The translations under genes were made by a program, and so were the position numbers. The notes beneath the pieces were generated by a model. It did not search any database. It was not told the origin of the DNA and saw only the letters and a program-made list of their open reading frames with translations. 64,000 nucleotides of DNA from assembly GCF_001278945.1 (NCBI RefSeq), contig NZ_LGRV01000003.1:992001-1056000 (forward strand). The letters are read 5' to 3'. Every line of letters starts with the position of its first letter. Position 1 is the stretch's first letter. This document shows positions 61,138-64,000 of the stretch, piece by piece. This DNA comes from Lysinibacillus contaminans. GTDB taxonomy: Bacteria > Bacillota > Bacilli > Bacillales_A > Planococcaceae.

Positions 61138-61394
61138 ATTTCAATAAAAAGTTTTTAAAGGGCTTTCCGATTCTATCTTTATAAACTTAACGATATTGTA
61201 TAATGCAAAATAAAAAGGGAACCACACATTTATATTCGTGGATATAAATCTATCTATAATAGCTTTTGCATAATTCAGATGATGTTTGTTCAGTTACTCA
61301 ATACATTTTAGGATCCTCTGCCATTCATCCCCACCTGAAAAAGGTAAGATGATGAGACTTTTGAGTAATACAAGACTACCACTGGGGTAATCTA

Positions 61395-61875
61395 TTAGAG
61401 ATTAGCTCCACTTTCGATAGCACGGTCAAATGTATCTATAATTTTATCTGCCATCTCCCTCAATAAATGCCGTATGTTGTATAAATCATTTCAGGTGTGG
61501 TTTCCCAATCGGCCTCCCTGGTACACCGTCTTTCATTAATATAGTAGCGTGTGAGTACCTGAGAGAATGCACGTTGAACAATTCTTTTAAAGCCTTTGTG
61601 AAGAGTTGTCAGTGGCATAGGTAACATACTTTCTAATAAAAGGAATACATAATCCTCATCCTTTAACTTTTTCCCGAATGACAACAAATTTTCTTTGATT
61701 CCTTTTTGATAACGAATTAACTGATCAATGCCATTCTTACCAACTTTGATTTTACGTGCACTATTTTTTGTTTTAGTTGTTCCAGTACCGTGTCTTGTTC
61801 GATTCCGAATAATAGTAATGGTCTGCTTTTCAAAGTCAATATCCACCCACTGGAGACCTAAGGTAATGACGATGG
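61395..61875 (-). pseudogene. Second phage integrase relic
   Basis: Minus-strand frames read LGLQWVDIDFEKQTITIIRN, then TKTKNSARKIKVGKNGID, and KDEDYVFLLL, the middle of a tyrosine recombinase. The catalytic region is scrambled (INERRCTREADWETTPEMI). After a shift near 61465, REMADKIIDTFDRAIESGAN ends in a stop at 61395, like an integrase C-terminus. It differs from the 34664 integrase and probably belonged to the prophage whose lysis relic is at 59752. Confidence 0.65.
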
Positions 61876-62040
61876 AAAAAGTATGTTGGACATTTAGTCA
61901 GTTCTTAATCGGTGGTGGTTTAGGTAATACAAACAAAATAAAAGTAAAACCAATCTGTCGTCTGAATTAATTTAGGTGATACTATTAACAGGATTTGTTA
62001 TGTTATACTTAAAATAACTAATAGTTTTGGAGGGATAACA

Positions 62041-62406
62041 GTGATTGAAAAAGTAAATCTTATGTCCAAGTTTGACCTGATTCAAGAGTATTATCAGCCT
62101 AAGAGTATTGCAAATGTAAATGATTCAGCATTTAAAATAGTAAAACTAAAAGGTGATTTCATATGGCATCACCACGACGAATCTGATGAATTATTTTTAG
62201 TTATTAAAGGGCAAATGAAAATAAAAATAAAAGATCAAGATGATATACATTTGAGTGAGGGTGAATTAGTTGTTATCCCAAAAGGAGTTGAACATATGCC
62301 GGTAGTTGAAGAAGAAGCTTATGTTGCTCTTATTGAGCCATATGAATTGTTAAATACCGGTAATGTGCAAAGTGAACGATCTGTATATAACGTTGAAACA
62401 ATATAA
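62041..62406 (+). CDS. Cupin-domain protein
   Basis: The 121-residue product is a single-domain cupin: WHHHDESDELFLVIKGQMKI carries the first metal motif (H-x-H, Glu), and GELVVIPKGVEHMPVVEEEA the second. Such proteins bind a metal and act as isomerases, dioxygenases or sensors; the substrate cannot be told. It starts with GTG behind TTTGGAGGGATAACA. It is monocistronic. Confidence 0.8.
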   Translation: MIEKVNLMSKFDLIQEYYQPKSIANVNDSAFKIVKLKGDFIWHHHDESDELFLVIKGQMKIKIKDQDDIHLSEGELVVIPKGVEHMPVVEEEAYVALIEPYELLNTGNVQSERSVYNVETI

Positions 62407-62576
62407 AACGTTATCTAAATCCAGCTTGTTTCGAAATAATATAGTTTCACATTAAAACAAAATTTTTAGTAAGAAAAACGGTCGAAGTATTAAGACTATC
62501 ATGGTATAAAAGTTTTGTGAGAAGCAGAAAAAATAAATGAATTATCAATTAACTCATACTAATCAATAAGCTTTTT

Positions 62577-62606
62577 AGTCACGTTCAGTGAGCGTGGCTT
62601 TTTTTA
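62577..62606 (+). terminator. Intrinsic terminator
   Basis: AGTCACGTTCA/AGCGTGGCT stem then TTTTTTT, similar in form to the hairpins at 522 and 7468. It lies 170 bases after the cupin gene. Confidence 0.7.
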
Positions 62607-62673
62607 TTTTGATTTATAATAGTTACAATCACTTTCTTTCGCATTATGATTAGAATGAAGGGAAGTGAAAGGG

Positions 62674-62844
62674 ATGACTAAAGTTAAAGTTATTGATAGT
62701 CGTAAAAAAGATGATTTCGAAAACTAAGTTAACAAATCATTAAAAGAACTTCAAAGTCATGAAATTATTGATATTAAGTATTCCGCTAGTGTTTTGAATA
62801 GCTTTGGTTTTCTAGTTTATTCAGCCATGATAATCTACAAGTAA
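62674..62844 (+). pseudogene. Cse60-like sporulation gene with an in-frame stop
   Basis: From the ATG at 62674 (GAAGTGAAAGGG upstream) the frame reads MTKVKVIDSRKKDDFEN, then TAA at 62725, then VNKSLKELQSHEIIDIKYSA and YSAMIIYK. This is the whole length of the small Cse60 family (MIKVKI.D......FE..IN.FL......DIKYS.....YSA.I.Y). One nonsense codon is the only break, so inactivation looks recent. Cse60 is expressed in the mother cell during sporulation; its role is unclear. Confidence 0.65.
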
Positions 62845-62938
62845 CGAATACATAAAGTCGCACTCACTACAAGTTGTGAATTTTTGTTATGAAACTTTTT
62901 CCATGAATATTCGTAAGTTATTCAAGGGGGGATTTGAC

Positions 62939-63148
62939 TTGACTAAAATTTATATGATGTCAATTACTAAAGGGATAGATGGTCAAGAATGTGAACAGAA
63001 GGTTAAAGAAAAAGTGTTTGAGAAAAAATCGGAACTAAAAGAGTATTTGAAAAAAGAAGGATATTGTAAGGAATCGAAAAATCAATATGTAAAAGTTAGT
63101 GAAGAATCCATATATGTTGCAGAAATCGAAAAAATAAAAGTTAAATAA
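62939..63148 (+). CDS. Hypothetical basic protein, 69 residues
   Basis: I place the start at the TTG at 62939, seven bases behind AAGGGGGG, giving MTKIYMMSITKGIDGQECEQ, then a Lys/Glu-rich helix (KVKEKVFEKKSELKEYLKKE) and a beta-like end (SIYVAEIEKIKVK). No family is recognised. It follows the broken cse60-like gene and could have been expressed with it. Confidence 0.45.
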   Translation: MTKIYMMSITKGIDGQECEQKVKEKVFEKKSELKEYLKKEGYCKESKNQYVKVSEESIYVAEIEKIKVK

Positions 63149-63329
63149 TTGTATTTGAGTCACGTTCGATTGGAGCGTCCCTTTTCTATTGTGTCAGATT
63201 TGTAGTGTTGGTATATACTTCCGGTTACTTCTTATTTACAATTGTATATGGGAAGGCGAAAGATATGACATCAAAAATTATTGGTATGAACGAAGATAAA
63301 GGAACTACTTAAATGAACAATGCTACTTA

Positions 63330-63402
63330 TATTTCGTAGTGTGCAACCTCATTAATTTACTTGGAGAAAAACACAACACCTAAATGATTGTCATTCACAT
63401 AA
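63330..63402 (+). pseudogene. Relic of a ypjP C-terminus
   Basis: YLEKNTTPK followed by a TGA where ypjP has the Trp of PPKWLS, and then LSF, copies the last dozen codons of the gene at 59109. Only this end remains, so it is a duplication or recombination scar. Confidence 0.5.
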
Positions 63403-63631
63403 GCCCTATTCACGCGCATATGTGAATGGGATTTTTTTATGGCTGCATGAGGTTTAGGCGGATAGAATCCTAAAAGTGACGGACAAAAAAATAGAATAAA
63501 GTAAGTATTTTATCCATTCCGCACATAAAGATGAATACTTTTGAAAATTAGCAGTCTTTTAAACATACTATTTAAATGATACTGTTGTCCGTAAGGTGAT
63601 CATAAATTTGAATAAGTAGGAGAGGTGACGA

Positions 63632-64000
63632 ATGATAAAAAATGGGTATTTTTTTGCCATAGCAATTGTTCTATTACTAATCTGTATGGTGCTAACAGTG
63701 CCATTCCCAGATGCATTGAATACTGAGCGAGGTGTATCGGTACTTAATGTACTTATCCAAACAAACAATGGCTATCAAAAGGACGGAATCTTAACGGTTC
63801 TATTACTCATCGCAAGCCTATGTTTTTTAGTAAAGGCAGTCAAAAGACATCAGGTGATCTTAGTTATTTCTGCAATTATATGTTTCATCTTTGTGCCTTC
63901 TATTTTAGTGAATGTCTATCAATACACTTTAGCAAAAGGCATTGATGCTATTTCTTATGATGTGGATAAAAGTGATTGTCGGTTTAAAATGGTGGATGAT
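63632..64000 (+). CDS. Membrane protein, cut by the window edge
   Basis: An ATG at 63632 behind AGGAGAGGTGACGA opens a frame that stays open to the end of the window (123 codons seen). The product starts MIKNGYFFAIAIVLLLICMV, with further membrane helices at about residues 48-66 and 72-95, and then a soluble stretch ISYDVDKSDCRFKMVDD. The C-terminus is outside the window, so the family cannot be judged. Confidence 0.6.
   Translation, partial: MIKNGYFFAIAIVLLLICMVLTVPFPDALNTERGVSVLNVLIQTNNGYQKDGILTVLLLIASLCFLVKAVKRHQVILVISAIICFIFVPSILVNVYQYTLAKGIDAISYDVDKSDCRFKMVDD

Noticed and set aside
63265..63312. 15-codon frame MTSKIIGMNEDKGTT
   Set aside because: It has a fair ribosome binding site but is too short and unlike anything; likely the stump of a small gene.

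Overview
The window looks like a chromosomal stretch from a low-GC, spore-forming member of the Bacillales, most likely Lysinibacillus or a close relative. The basis is the gene content: a YpjP-like protein, a BrxA-type bacilliredoxin, a UvrX/YolD SOS cassette, a Cse60-type spore-gene relic, a BrnQ transporter, a coproporphyrin-ferrochelatase-like protein behind a Fur box, and SLH surface anchoring. Ribosome binding sites are strong (AGGAGG-like), GTG/TTG starts are frequent, and most genes end in short GC-rich intrinsic terminators. The genus is an inference.

Layout. Positions 1-7,500 hold small accessory genes and worn-down mobile DNA: small membrane and secreted proteins, a pyrimidine-dimer-glycosylase-like gene, a possible IS200/IS605 right-end relic, a frameshifted membrane-protein gene, fossils of a PBSX-type prophage (terminase fragments, an ArpU/sigma-like regulator, a Fragile-X-F-like membrane protein), a GNAT acetyltransferase and a lipoprotein. 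Positions 7,767-19,070 form a divergent sugar-use locus. The minus operon encodes a fucose-isomerase-like enzyme, a two-subunit transketolase and a glycerol-kinase-type FGGY kinase. The plus operon encodes a LacI-type regulator, an RbsACB-type ABC importer, a xylulokinase and the stump of a ribokinase. The intergenic region carries repeated TTTAGT half-sites. Positions 19,000-29,000 hold unrelated single genes (M23 peptidase with its TetR regulator, P-loop kinase, HelD, GyrI-like protein), many small palindromic repeats, and a LexA-type SOS operon with a Y-family polymerase.

Positions 29,161-54,535 are an integrated element bounded by a 73-bp direct repeat with one mismatch (attL/attR). The repeat covers the promoter, ribosome binding site and first codons of the bacilliredoxin gene. 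The element carries a giant SLH-anchored protein with 12 Ig-like repeats, a truncated and frameshifted tyrosine recombinase, a broken YopX-like gene, a run of small membrane, zinc-ribbon and lipoprotein genes, a PBSX-like tail and baseplate module (tape measure to tail fibre), XhlA/holin/amidase lysis genes, and a RelA/SpoT-domain protein next to attR. Terminase, portal, capsid, sheath and tube genes are absent, so it is a defective prophage that still keeps possible fitness cargo.

Positions 54,514-64,000 are chromosomal again: bacilliredoxin, a methyltransferase, BrnQ, a candidate 6S-like structured RNA, an AbiEii-like protein whose catalytic motif is missing, YpjP, a Fur-box-controlled ferrochelatase paralogue and a cupin. 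Relics of a second prophage are scattered among them (holin/amidase junction, integrase tail), along with a cse60-like gene killed by a stop codon. A membrane-protein gene runs off the right edge.

Most worth following up are the sugar locus, which suggests cleavage of an unusual ketose with release of a C3 unit; the attL junction, where host and element sequence together make a terminator; the prophage RelA/SpoT protein; a zincin gene split by an A8 tract; and the candidate structured RNA.
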